Assembly: GCA_002721775.1 (NCBI GenBank)
Contig: PBLM01000048.1
Location: forward strand, 11,040 to 35,357
Direction of reading: 5' to 3'
Source of the DNA: Rhodospirillaceae bacterium
Lineage (GTDB): Bacteria > Pseudomonadota > Alphaproteobacteria > Puniceispirillales > Puniceispirillaceae
DNA length: 24,318 nt
The notes beneath the pieces were generated by a model, which saw only the letters and a program-made list of their open reading frames with translations, had not been told where the DNA came from and did not search any database. Shown piece by piece: positions 1 through 7,834 of this stretch; positions within the stretch are counted from its first letter, which is position 1; each line of letters begins with the position of its first letter. Position numbers and translations under genes: made by a program.

Positions 1-608
1 GACAGCCAGGACCGGAACCTGTCAGGGGCGCCAACTGTCGCAGACAGGCCAATTGACTGGCTCTGTGGTGCCAGATGGCGTAAGGCAGACAGCGATAAGG
101 ACAACAGATCGCCCCGCTTTGTTCCTGACAAAGCGTGGATTTCATCAATTATGATCAACTTTAAGGAACCAAACAGCTTTTCTGCATCAGGCCAGCTCAG
201 CATCAATTCCAGTGATTCTGGTGTTGTCATTAGCATGTTAGGCGGGGCAGAACGCTGCCTGTTACGTTTGGCTTGTGGGGTATCACCAGTTCGCGTTTCA
301 ACAGAAATTGGCAGGCCCATTTCATTTATAGGCGCCTCCAGATTACGGGCTATGTCCACAGCCAGAGCTTTGATTGGCGACAAATAGAGCGTGTGTAATC
401 CGTTTCTCGGCGCATGAGATAAATCAATAAGGCTTGGCAAAAACCCAGATAATGTTTTTCCCGCACCTGTTGGCGCCAGAAGAAGAATTGATTGACCTGC
501 TGAGACCCTGTCAACCATTTCTAATTGATGGGGATAGGCTGTCCATCCTTTTTTTTGAAACCAATTTGAAAATTGTAAAGGCAGAGACACAGAAAATGAC
601 CTATTCAA
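1..608 (-). CDS. Ligase-associated DEXH-box DNA helicase, N-terminal part (cut by window edge)
   Basis: Superfamily 2 helicase of the Lhr-like family that accompanies bacterial ATP-dependent ligases in DNA damage response. Only about 200 N-terminal residues are present; the gene continues past position 1. Translation of the minus strand shows the Q-motif-like region (WTAYPHQLEM), Walker A (APTGAGKT, Lys about residue 51), a TGDTP motif, motif II DEIH (bases 146-135) and motif III SAT near the edge. The start is uncertain. No ATG is in frame; TTG at 608, GTG at 653 and GTG at 590 are possible, and none has a strong ribosome binding site. The 590 start would give MSLPLQF, close to the usual family beginning. 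It is divergent from the GST-exonuclease-ligase genes, so the three repair proteins sit together. Its usual companion PdeM, if present, would lie outside the window. Confidence 0.9.
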   Translation of the reverse strand, partial: MNRSFSVSLPLQFSNWFQKKGWTAYPHQLEMVDRVSAGQSILLLAPTGAGKTLSGFLPSLIDLSHAPRNGLHTLYLSPIKALAVDIARNLEAPINEMGLPISVETRTGDTPQAKRNRQRSAPPNMLMTTPESLELMLSWPDAEKLFGSLKLIIIDEIHALSGTKRGDLLSLSLSALRHLAPQSQSIGLSATVGAPDRFRSWL

Positions 609-728
609 ACAAATCACAAGTACAAAGTGAGAGAGGCAGGCCAGGTAATTCACCTAACTGTTTGATTTTGCCCTCACCCAATTTATGAATCCATGATAGA
701 AATGTAGGCACTTTACCTGACAAGGCAA

Positions 729-1424
729 ATGGAGACTTTTTTGATCGAACTTTATTACTGGCCAACTCCCAATGGCCATAAAATCTCTATTGCTCTTGAG
801 GAAATGGGACTGCCGTATAAAATAAAGTCAGTAAATATTGGTGCAGGGGATCAATTCAAGCCAGAATTTCTGGATTTTTCACCAAATAACCGGATGCCGG
901 CGATTATCGATTATGATGGCCCTAACGGCAAGCCGATAACTGTATTTGAATCTGGCGCAATATTATTATATCTCGTTGAAAAAACAGGCCAACTGATGCC
1001 AACAGCTCAAGATGAGCGGATTGCTGTTTATGAATGGCTGATGTGGCAAATGGGGGGCTTTGGACCAATGCTCGGCCAGGCACATCATTTTAATTACTAT
1101 GCCCCTGAAAAAGTGGATTATGCCATGAAGCGTTATTCAGCAGAGGCAAACCGGCTTTATGGTGTGCTGGACAGACGTTTGGCGAAGACGAAATATGTCG
1201 CGGGGGAAGCTTATTCTATCGCTGATATTGCGATCCTACCTTGGACGCGGACATATCAGCGGCAAAATGTTGCGATTGAAGACTATCCGCATGTTGTCGC
1301 TTGGCGCGAAGAGTTAGGTAGCAGGGAGGCAGTTGTTGCTGGCATGAAGGTCGGTGCGCAGTGGCGTGAAGATTTAAAGACCCTAAATGCCGGAGACTTT
1401 GCCAAACTCTTTGGTATAAAATAA
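729..1424 (+). CDS. Glutathione S-transferase, YfcG/YghU-like (nu class)
   Basis: Cytosolic thiol-dependent transferase or disulfide reductase of the YfcG/YghU type. The thioredoxin-fold N-half carries the family hallmark PTPNGHK, then PEFLDFSPNNRMPAI and FESGAILLYL (glutathione-binding side). The helical C-half has GPMLGQAHHFNYYAP and YSIADIAILPW. Length (231) is near the family norm. The ATG at 729 gives METFLIELYYW, but an in-frame TTG at 741 has GGAG at 731-734 six bases upstream and would begin MIELYYWPTPNG, matching the short start of E. coli YfcG; that TTG may be the true start. The gene lies 32 bases before the exonuclease on the same strand, so it may be co-transcribed with the ligase genes. 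A role in the repair response is only inferred from position. The family is secure; the substrate is unknown. Confidence 0.92.
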   Translation: METFLIELYYWPTPNGHKISIALEEMGLPYKIKSVNIGAGDQFKPEFLDFSPNNRMPAIIDYDGPNGKPITVFESGAILLYLVEKTGQLMPTAQDERIAVYEWLMWQMGGFGPMLGQAHHFNYYAPEKVDYAMKRYSAEANRLYGVLDRRLAKTKYVAGEAYSIADIAILPWTRTYQRQNVAIEDYPHVVAWREELGSREAVVAGMKVGAQWREDLKTLNAGDFAKLFGIK

Positions 1425-1456
1425 ATTGCTCAGGCAGCTGTAAAGTAGAGTGATTA

Positions 1457-2467
1457 ATGTTGAACTGGGTGAAAACAACGGCAAGCGGTTTGAGTGTTCT
1501 GCCTGCTGCGGCCATGATAGATCCGACGACGCCTCAGTCTGTCGCATTGATAACACACGGCCATGCTGATCATGCGAGATCAGGCCACAAACATGTTATC
1601 GCCACACCACAAACATTAGATATAATGGCGGCGCGCTATGGCCAGAATTTTGCGCAGACTGTAACCCCGCTAGCTTATGGCGAGAGGATGGCGCTCGGCG
1701 AGGTAAAATTATCGATGGCACCGGCAGGCCATGTTCTGGGCAGTTCGCAGATTATTGTTGACTACAGTGGTCAACGACTGATTGCTGCCGGTGACTATAA
1801 ACGGTCTTCAGATCCAACTTGCCAGCCCTTTGAAATTGTGTCTTGCGATGTTTTTATAACTGAAGCTACTTTTGCTTTGCCAGTTTTTCGGCATCCAGTG
1901 CCAAGTGACGAGATTGAGAAGCTGCTGCAGATCAAACATCTGTTTCCTGACAGGACAATACTTGTCGGGGCTTATGCCCTGGGCAAGGCACAACGAATTA
2001 TCGCTCTGCTACGACAAGCTGGCTATAATCAGCCCATTTATATTCATGGTGCCTTGCGCAAATTATGTGACTTGTATGAGCGTCATGGTATAGAGCTTGG
2101 CCCACTGTTACCTGCGTCTGCAGGGCAGGCAGGCTCTGCTCAGCTTGACTTGGTTGGGGAAATTGTTATTGCCCCGCCAGCAGCATATGCCAGCAAATGG
2201 GCGCAGCGCCTTACAGACCCTCTATTTGCCTTTGCCTCCGGCTGGATGCAAGTTCGGCAAAGAGCAAAACAGAAAGGAGTGGAGTTACCTCTTATTCTAT
2301 CTGATCATGCAGACTGGCCTGACCTTCTACAAACACTAAAACAAATTAGTCCAAAAGAGGTGTGGATTACGCATGGTCGCGAAGATGCTCTTCTTCATGC
2401 CTGCAACAAAATGGGTCTTAAAGCCCGTGCCCTGTCCCTGATTGGATATGAAGAGGCATCTGAATGA
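1457..2467 (+). CDS. Ligase-associated DNA damage response exonuclease (metallo-beta-lactamase/beta-CASP fold)
   Basis: Predicted metal-dependent nuclease of the SNM1/beta-CASP group found beside the cisplatin-response ATP-dependent ligase. The metal-binding motif HxHxDH is visible as THGHADH (residues 33-39), followed by PAGHVLGSSQ, the AAGDY motif, FITEATF and a C-terminal THGRED segment typical of beta-CASP proteins. At 336 residues it has normal family length. The start gives MLNWVKTTASGLSVLP, which resembles the usual N-terminus; its ribosome binding site is weak. The stop codon overlaps the start of the ligase gene (ATGA at 2464-2467), so translation of the two is probably coupled. The nuclease likely processes DNA ends before sealing; this role is from family knowledge, not shown here. 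Confidence 0.93.
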   Translation: MLNWVKTTASGLSVLPAAAMIDPTTPQSVALITHGHADHARSGHKHVIATPQTLDIMAARYGQNFAQTVTPLAYGERMALGEVKLSMAPAGHVLGSSQIIVDYSGQRLIAAGDYKRSSDPTCQPFEIVSCDVFITEATFALPVFRHPVPSDEIEKLLQIKHLFPDRTILVGAYALGKAQRIIALLRQAGYNQPIYIHGALRKLCDLYERHGIELGPLLPASAGQAGSAQLDLVGEIVIAPPAAYASKWAQRLTDPLFAFASGWMQVRQRAKQKGVELPLILSDHADWPDLLQTLKQISPKEVWITHGREDALLHACNKMGLKARALSLIGYEEASE

Positions 2468-4053
2468 GAGCGTTTTCTGATTTGCTTGAGGCTTTGCTTT
2501 TCTCACCACGGCGTACGGTGAAACTGGCTCATCTTGTGAAGTGGATAAAGTCAACGGATGATCCCGACCGTGGATGGGGTCTTGCCGCACTGACCTCTGA
2601 CTTGTCATTCACAGCTGTTAAAGCTGGGGCTGTGCGTGAGTTGGCGGGGCAGGTAACGGATCCTGATTTATTCGCATTGTCATATGATTTCGTAGGCGAT
2701 CTGGCAGAAACAGTGGCTTTGTTGTGGTCTGACCCGAAGTCTTTGTCTGAGGAAAAAAAGCCTTCCTTATCTGAAGTTGTAAGTGTCCTGACATCCATAC
2801 AGCGTAAAGCTGCAGTGCCGCAGCTGTCAGATTGGATGAATGAGCTAAACGTTTCTGAACGGTGGGCCTTATTAAAATTGGCTACAGGGGGAATGCGGGT
2901 AGGCGTATCTGCCCGGCTCGTGCGTCTTTCCCTTGCGCAAGCCTACAATACTGAAGTGAGTCAGATAGAATCGATATGGCCCTTGCTGGAGCCACCCTAT
3001 GCAGCTTTATTTAATTGGCTTGAGGGGCGGGAAGAAAAGCCAGATGCGGCAGGCCGGGCCGTCTTTCATCCGGTCATGCTTGCCGCGCCAATTGATGAAA
3101 AGACACTTTCTTCTCTCAATCTTGGTGATTGGCAAATTGAATGGAAATGGGATGGGGCCCGCATTCAACTTGTTTCTGCAGAAGAAGGTGTTCGGCTTTT
3201 TTCACGTTCGGGTGATGATATTTCAGTTGCTTTTCCAGAGTTAACCCGTCCAATGCGCTGGAAAGGGGTGTTAGATGGTGAAATATTGGCGGGACGACCA
3301 GACAAAATTGACAGTTTTAATGCGCTTCAGCAGCGGCTGAACCGGAAAAAGGCTGGACCAAAATTACAGTTGTCTTCCCCAGTATTTGTTCGCTTTTATG
3401 ATCTGTTGTCTGTTGGGGATGAAGATTTAAGAGGTCAGCATCTTAGAGAAAGACGCCGCAGATTGGCTAAGGAGCAGGAGAAAATTGACCATGATCTATT
3501 TGATTTATCGGTACCGCTGCAAGTCATAGAGCAGGCTGAACTGGCAAGGCTTAGAGATAAATGTCGGCAAGGCGGGCTGATTGAAGGTTTAATGCTGAAA
3601 AATAAGCATAGTTTGTATAAAGCAGGGCGTGAAAAAGGCCTATGGTATAAATGGAAACGTGACCCGCTTTACGCTGACTTGGTTATTATGTATGCGCAAC
3701 GCGGGCATGGCAAACGCTCATCCTATTACTCTGACTTCACCCTTGGGGCATGGCAGGTTTCTGCCAATGATCCTGTGCTTGTGCCTGTCTGTAAGGCCTA
3801 TTCTGGTTATACAGATTCTGAACTTGCTAAGCTGGATAAGTTTGTTCGTGAAAATACCATTAACAGATATGGCCCCGTTCGCGAGGTAGAGCAGGCATTG
3901 GTTGTGGAGGTAGCTTTTGATTCCCTGCATCTGTCCAGTCGTCACAAATCAGGTGTCGCCGCCCGCTTCCCCCGCTTTCATGCGATCCGTTGGGATAAGA
4001 CTGCAGATGATGCAGATAATGTTGAACATTTAAAAAAGATGATTGATTTATAA
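2464..4053 (+). CDS. ATP-dependent DNA ligase, cisplatin damage response type
   Basis: Seals nicks with ATP through a covalent lysyl-AMP. Domains in order: N-terminal helical DNA-binding domain (about 1-200, with GMRVGVSARLVRL), adenylation domain with motif I EWKWDGAR (catalytic Lys228), motif III LDGEIL, motif IIIa VRFYDLLSV, motif IV EGLMLK and motif V WYKWKRDPL, then a C-terminal OB-fold ending near the stop. At 529 residues it matches the bacterial 'cisplatin damage response' ligase family, and the neighbouring exonuclease and DEXH helicase confirm the class. It is a repair ligase in addition to the essential NAD-dependent LigA, which would be elsewhere. Translation is coupled to the exonuclease by a 4-base overlap. 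It converges with the DUF2256 gene, whose stop lies 4 bases away. Confidence 0.96.
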   Translation: MRAFSDLLEALLFSPRRTVKLAHLVKWIKSTDDPDRGWGLAALTSDLSFTAVKAGAVRELAGQVTDPDLFALSYDFVGDLAETVALLWSDPKSLSEEKKPSLSEVVSVLTSIQRKAAVPQLSDWMNELNVSERWALLKLATGGMRVGVSARLVRLSLAQAYNTEVSQIESIWPLLEPPYAALFNWLEGREEKPDAAGRAVFHPVMLAAPIDEKTLSSLNLGDWQIEWKWDGARIQLVSAEEGVRLFSRSGDDISVAFPELTRPMRWKGVLDGEILAGRPDKIDSFNALQQRLNRKKAGPKLQLSSPVFVRFYDLLSVGDEDLRGQHLRERRRRLAKEQEKIDHDLFDLSVPLQVIEQAELARLRDKCRQGGLIEGLMLKNKHSLYKAGREKGLWYKWKRDPLYADLVIMYAQRGHGKRSSYYSDFTLGAWQVSANDPVLVPVCKAYSGYTDSELAKLDKFVRENTINRYGPVREVEQALVVEVAFDSLHLSSRHKSGVAARFPRFHAIRWDKTADDADNVEHLKKMIDL

Positions 4054-4057
4054 CCAT

Positions 4058-4228
4058 CTATGATTTTGTGCTGAATTCACCCCGGCATCGTTTAGAACAG
4101 AACTTGATATTGTCCCAGTCACGCGCCCATTTCTTTCGCCATGAGAAAGGACGTTTGCAGGTCGGGCAGATTTTTTCATCCAGTTCTGACTTTTTAACCA
4201 TGCGGCCTTTTCTATGGGTTTTTGGCAT
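4058..4228 (-). CDS. DUF2256 family small zinc-ribbon-like protein (56 aa)
   Basis: A 56-residue protein found by translating the minus strand. It starts [10 protein letters not shown], continues with basic residues and holds [18 protein letters not shown] and then [11 protein letters not shown]. The CxxC...CxxxC pattern with the RPFxWRKKW core is the signature of the DUF2256 family, a small basic, probably zinc-binding protein of unknown role that is common in proteobacteria. The start follows the stop of the upstream 59-residue gene by 13 bases, so the two are likely co-transcribed with the YcgN gene. The ribosome binding site is poor, which suggests translational coupling. The longer plus-strand frame over the same bases has no recognisable protein. 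Family assignment is confident; function is not known. Confidence 0.88.
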   Translation of the reverse strand: MPKTHRKGRMVKKSELDEKICPTCKRPFSWRKKWARDWDNIKFCSKRCRGEFSTKS

Positions 4229-4241
4229 CAGATTGTCAAAA

Positions 4242-4421
4242 TTAAGAAGTTTCTATCTCGCCCTCATATCGAAGGGTGCAGTTTCCAGTTAATGTCTGAA
4301 TCAGCAGAGATTCCTTGCATTTCGTCCAGCTTGGGTCGGGCCGGTCGCTGAAATCATACCGCCAAATAGTCGCAATAATCAGACCTGTCAGCAAAAGATA
4401 AATCAGCCAGCGCATATTCAT
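4242..4421 (-). CDS. Small single-pass membrane protein, unknown (59 aa)
   Basis: Reading the minus strand from ATG at 4421 gives 59 residues to TAA at 4244-4242. Residues 1-20 ([20 protein letters not shown]) form one hydrophobic segment that looks like an uncleaved signal anchor. The remaining 39 residues are polar and include two cysteines (CKES and GNC). The AAGG 5-9 bases upstream of ATG is a plausible ribosome binding site. The start is 12 bases after the YcgN-type gene and the stop is 13 bases before DUF2256, so it sits neatly in a three-gene minus-strand set. I do not recognise the family. The even spacing, the good signal anchor and the lack of any competing plus-strand gene support it as real. 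Function cannot be assigned. Confidence 0.7.
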   Translation of the reverse strand: MNMRWLIYLLLTGLIIATIWRYDFSDRPDPSWTKCKESLLIQTLTGNCTLRYEGEIETS

Positions 4422-4433
4422 AAAAACCTTGGC

Positions 4434-4889
4434 TCAGTAAATATCACAGTCATTCCAATCTCTGATATGGTCTGCAATATCTTCATCTTCAACACTGCCT
4501 TCTGGAAATACTTGTCCGGCGACACAGTGCCCGGCCTTAATCACCGTATCGGCACTGCCAGATACAAGTGGGTGCCAGTCTGGCAAGTTCTGACCTTCAA
4601 AAACCAGCCTATAAGCGCATGTTTTTGGCATCCATGCCAATTGCTCAATTTTTTCTGGCGTTAGCATAATACAGTCTGGCACATGCTGCTTGCGTAGGTC
4701 GTAATCGCGGCAACGCGCGGTGTGGCAGTCCAGCATTTTGCATGCCACATCCGTGTAATAAACAGCCTCTGTATCTGCATCCTCAAGCTTTAGCACGCAG
4801 CATTTTCCGCAGCCATCGCATAATGATTCCCATTCCTCATGGGATAATTTATTTAGCGACTTAGTCTTCCAAAAGGGCAGTTTGGACAT
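4434..4889 (-). CDS. ycgN: YcgN / UPF0260 family Cys-cluster protein
   Basis: A 151-residue cytoplasmic protein of the UPF0260 (YcgN) family, related to YkgJ-type CxxCxxCC proteins thought to bind zinc or an iron-sulfur cluster. The N-terminus PFWKTKSLNKLSHEEW and the cluster CDGCGKCC (Cys24, 27, 30, 31) are diagnostic. Further conserved cysteines appear in TDVACKMLDCHTARCRDY, VPDCI and GHCV. The tail ends DHIRDWNDCDIY as expected, so the gene is intact. The start is 6 bases after the stop of the giant flagellin gene on the same strand, with only a weak ribosome binding site, so some transcription may come through the flagellin gene. Biochemical function is not established for the family. Confidence 0.92.
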   Translation of the reverse strand: MSKLPFWKTKSLNKLSHEEWESLCDGCGKCCVLKLEDADTEAVYYTDVACKMLDCHTARCRDYDLRKQHVPDCIMLTPEKIEQLAWMPKTCAYRLVFEGQNLPDWHPLVSGSADTVIKAGHCVAGQVFPEGSVEDEDIADHIRDWNDCDIY

Positions 4890-4895
4890 TTGCGT

Positions 4896-7766
4896 TTAAC
4901 TTAGTAAGTCTAACACTGTGGCTTTTACCTGGTTGGCCTGAGCAAGCATAGCATTGGATGCTTGGGAAAGCACTTGTTGTTTTGCTAGCTTGGAGGATTC
5001 AAGAGCAAAGTCTGCATCAATAATCCTCCCTTTACTGATTTCCAGGTTTTGTTTAGCTGCAACATTATAATCAATGTTGTGCAATAACCTATTTTTCAAA
5101 GCACCTAATTCAGCAAGTACACTACTCACTTTGTTGATAGATGAATTTAGTCTTGTAGAGGCGCTTTCCGCTCCTTCTATCGTCGCAATATTGATGTCGT
5201 CTATCGCAAGGTTGTTTTCATCTCTTATGTCATTCGAAATTTTTAGTTGAACATAGTCAGTAAAAGACACTTTTTGAGATGAATGTTGGTAGATTACCTT
5301 AAATTCGAATTCAGTCTTCCCACTTTCGAAATCAAGATATCCGGTACTTTTTATGTGACCATTCTTATCAATGGTGAAATATTTTGAATCGTCTTCTTCT
5401 GACAAGGATGATGCTTCGAGGTAAAATCTTCCCTTATAATCATCAGCCTTGGCCCAAATACCTAGGTGCTTGTTGAGATGAGAGCCTATTTTAACGATTT
5501 TTCCCTCAGATGCAGAAAGTTCAGATCTTGAAAATATAATTGGGTCAATCAGTGTAAGTTTTATCCGTTCAGTAAAGAAACGGTCATTAGAAATCTCATA
5601 CACTTTTTTAAAATTGTATTCAATTTGGTTGATAAATTTTAGGTGGTCTCGTGCAATTGTAGTACTTGATGTTGTTGTTGTTGCGCCTGATGTTCCGCCA
5701 GTAAGTGTCTCCCCACTGGAGAACGTTCCCGAAATTGTTTTCAGTATCATATTGGTGCCATCATCTGAGATATAGATCCCAGTCGCTGAGGTTTCTGCGC
5801 CAGTTATAGTTTCTCCGACCCTGAAGGTTCCCAATAAACCATTTATGCCGATATCAAAAGTCTGGACAGAAGCGATATCACCATTAGTGTCTATCGAAAA
5901 ATAATTAAAATCTCCAGATTTTGCGTCGTCATCTTCCAGGCGATAAGTCCCTCCACTTCCATAAGCGGATTTATATTCATCTAAACCCTTTGCCGTGTTT
6001 GCAATATTAATTTTTGCTGCTTCTAAAGACTGGTATTCGGCTGTTGCTTTATTTCCTGGGGTAATTGTAAGTGTAACTGACTCAGTATGATTATCCCCAC
6101 TGGGACCAATGTATTGAATATCAAAATTATAGATTTCTTGATGTGCTCTCAGCAGTGTCGATTTGGATGTTGTTAGGCCAGTAAAAAGATCAATATGAAA
6201 TTTATCTGCGTCAGCTCCGCCAGTAATGTAGTATTTGCCTTCTGGGTCACCTTTTCTAATTTCCTCTAAAGAGTCGAATTTCAATGGATTAATTGTAACA
6301 GCTGCAGCTTCAACAGCCTCTACGCCAACTGTTGCTGTAGCAGTAATGGGTGGAGGATTTGCCTGATCGACTACGATATTATCGATAAAAAATTCGGCAC
6401 CTGCAACAAGACCACCGGTATCATCCTGCGTGCCTGAAATAAAAACAAAATTATAATCACCTTCGTCACCTGCTCCAATCGTTTTTCTTACAACTCCACT
6501 TCCAGTATTGCCTGTTTGATCTAACAAAAGGACTGTTTTTCCTGTGTTTTGATCGAGTAAATAACCAAATACATCGTAATAATCTAAGACCCCTCTGGCT
6601 GTCCAATTAAATTGCACACTATCACCGGCAGCTAAAGAAACAGCATTATCAGAAATCACCCACGGTCCATGAAGTGCTGAGTAGTTTGTGAATGGAACCC
6701 CATCAAAACTAAAACCTCTGTCTTTACGGTTTTGATCAGCAACAGTCAGTTCCAGACCATCGGAGCCTGTGTCGTAGTAATATTTGGGCGGATCACTAGC
6801 ATCAGTTGCATCGCCGTCACCGGATACATTTGACCCAGCGGTGGGTGTTGGGTCGTCAGGGGTTGGGTGTCCACCAACGCTCTCTCTATATAATCCAGCC
6901 TTTGCCGGTCCTAAGTCGATACGTTCTAAGTAAATATCCCATCCAGGGATTTCTACCTTTGTTCCAAACGGTGTGGCTGTTGTGGCCTCAACGGTATTGT
7001 CTGCAAAACTATTATTTTCAAAACGTCCAGATTTAGAGGTGAAAGATGATACAGAAGAAAATGCTGAGCCACTCACGATAGACGCCTCAGAAGTACTTAG
7101 AAGGTCTCTTTTGCTTCCGCCGAAAGCACTTCGCTGAGAAGCTAATGTATAACTATTATCCCGCCCTATCTCATCAACCTCTCTGAATTCAACTTCAGAT
7201 GCCAAAATAGTACTCACTTCAGCAATTTGGTAAGCTGCACCTGATGCATCTTTATCGTATTTCATAGTCTGGTCAACACCGACTCCATCAATTTGAACAG
7301 TTACTATTTCCGCGTTTTCATTTCCTACTCTGAGTGTGGTATCTAAAGAGCCATCAAGCAGTTTTATACCGTTGAATTGCGTGAAATTTGATGTTTTTCT
7401 CATTTCTTTAAGGGACTCGTCTATCTCTAACTGAAGAGTTCTCCTATCAAGACCATCGTAGATACCGTTACTCGATTGAATTGAGAGTTCTCTCATTCTT
7501 TGGAGAATATTGAGATTTGTCGAAATTCCAGATGTTGCTGTGTCAATAAGGGATATACCGTCCATTGAGTTCCGAACAGCCATATCAATACTTCTGATCT
7601 GAGCTTCCATTTTTGACGCTACCGCTAGTCCGGCGGCATCATCACCTGCAGAATTGACTCGTAATCCAGACGATAGTCTTTCCATCGCAGAGCGTTGTGC
7701 GCTCTGCGAGGAAAGCCCCGCCTTTCTGGCATAAATCGCGCCAGAATTTGTATTAATTACAGTCAT
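4896..7766 (-). CDS. Giant flagellin (956 aa) with mosaic central insertion
   Basis: Filament subunit, exported by the flagellar type III system. N-terminal D0/D1 (about 1-165) is clear: LSSGLRVNSAGDDAAGLAVA (31-50), then MRELSIQSSNG and FNGIKLLDG. C-terminal D1/D0 (about 855-956) is clear: SRGRI-like SKGRIIDADFALESSKLAKQ and a coiled end. Between them lie about 690 extra residues. 248-467 resembles a lectin-like beta-sandwich (FENNSF, GWDIYLERIDLGP, LHGPWVISD, FNWTARG). 510-570, 605-742 and 779-846 are cadherin-like modules (pattern F.ID..G.I...FTE.V.L.I). 646-696 holds two 'GTF..GET.TG..T.AT' repeats. There is no cysteine anywhere, as in many flagellins. The reading frame is unbroken. Ordinary flagellins are about 270-500 residues. 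No flagellar gene lies nearby. The start has AAGAAG just upstream. The module boundaries are my estimates. Confidence 0.93.
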   Translation of the reverse strand: MTVINTNSGAIYARKAGLSSQSAQRSAMERLSSGLRVNSAGDDAAGLAVASKMEAQIRSIDMAVRNSMDGISLIDTATSGISTNLNILQRMRELSIQSSNGIYDGLDRRTLQLEIDESLKEMRKTSNFTQFNGIKLLDGSLDTTLRVGNENAEIVTVQIDGVGVDQTMKYDKDASGAAYQIAEVSTILASEVEFREVDEIGRDNSYTLASQRSAFGGSKRDLLSTSEASIVSGSAFSSVSSFTSKSGRFENNSFADNTVEATTATPFGTKVEIPGWDIYLERIDLGPAKAGLYRESVGGHPTPDDPTPTAGSNVSGDGDATDASDPPKYYYDTGSDGLELTVADQNRKDRGFSFDGVPFTNYSALHGPWVISDNAVSLAAGDSVQFNWTARGVLDYYDVFGYLLDQNTGKTVLLLDQTGNTGSGVVRKTIGAGDEGDYNFVFISGTQDDTGGLVAGAEFFIDNIVVDQANPPPITATATVGVEAVEAAAVTINPLKFDSLEEIRKGDPEGKYYITGGADADKFHIDLFTGLTTSKSTLLRAHQEIYNFDIQYIGPSGDNHTESVTLTITPGNKATAEYQSLEAAKINIANTAKGLDEYKSAYGSGGTYRLEDDDAKSGDFNYFSIDTNGDIASVQTFDIGINGLLGTFRVGETITGAETSATGIYISDDGTNMILKTISGTFSSGETLTGGTSGATTTTSSTTIARDHLKFINQIEYNFKKVYEISNDRFFTERIKLTLIDPIIFSRSELSASEGKIVKIGSHLNKHLGIWAKADDYKGRFYLEASSLSEEDDSKYFTIDKNGHIKSTGYLDFESGKTEFEFKVIYQHSSQKVSFTDYVQLKISNDIRDENNLAIDDINIATIEGAESASTRLNSSINKVSSVLAELGALKNRLLHNIDYNVAAKQNLEISKGRIIDADFALESSKLAKQQVLSQASNAMLAQANQVKATVLDLLS

Positions 7767-7834
7767 TCTTCTTGCTCAAACCTCTATAAACCATAGGAAG
7801 TTGAAACGACTGAAATCGATCACTTCTTAGAAGC

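Noticed and set aside
434..688. Plus-strand open frame at the left edge
   Set aside because: It runs antisense to the helicase N-terminus, whose minus-strand translation has clear Walker A and family motifs.
4068..4292. Plus-strand 74-residue open frame after the ligase
   Set aside because: No recognisable protein; the minus strand here encodes DUF2256 and the end of the small membrane protein.
4896..7766. Flagellin as an artefact of two genes fused by an error
   Set aside because: The frame is continuous, the modules are in the same frame, and the N- and C-terminal flagellin halves are each complete and in the correct order.
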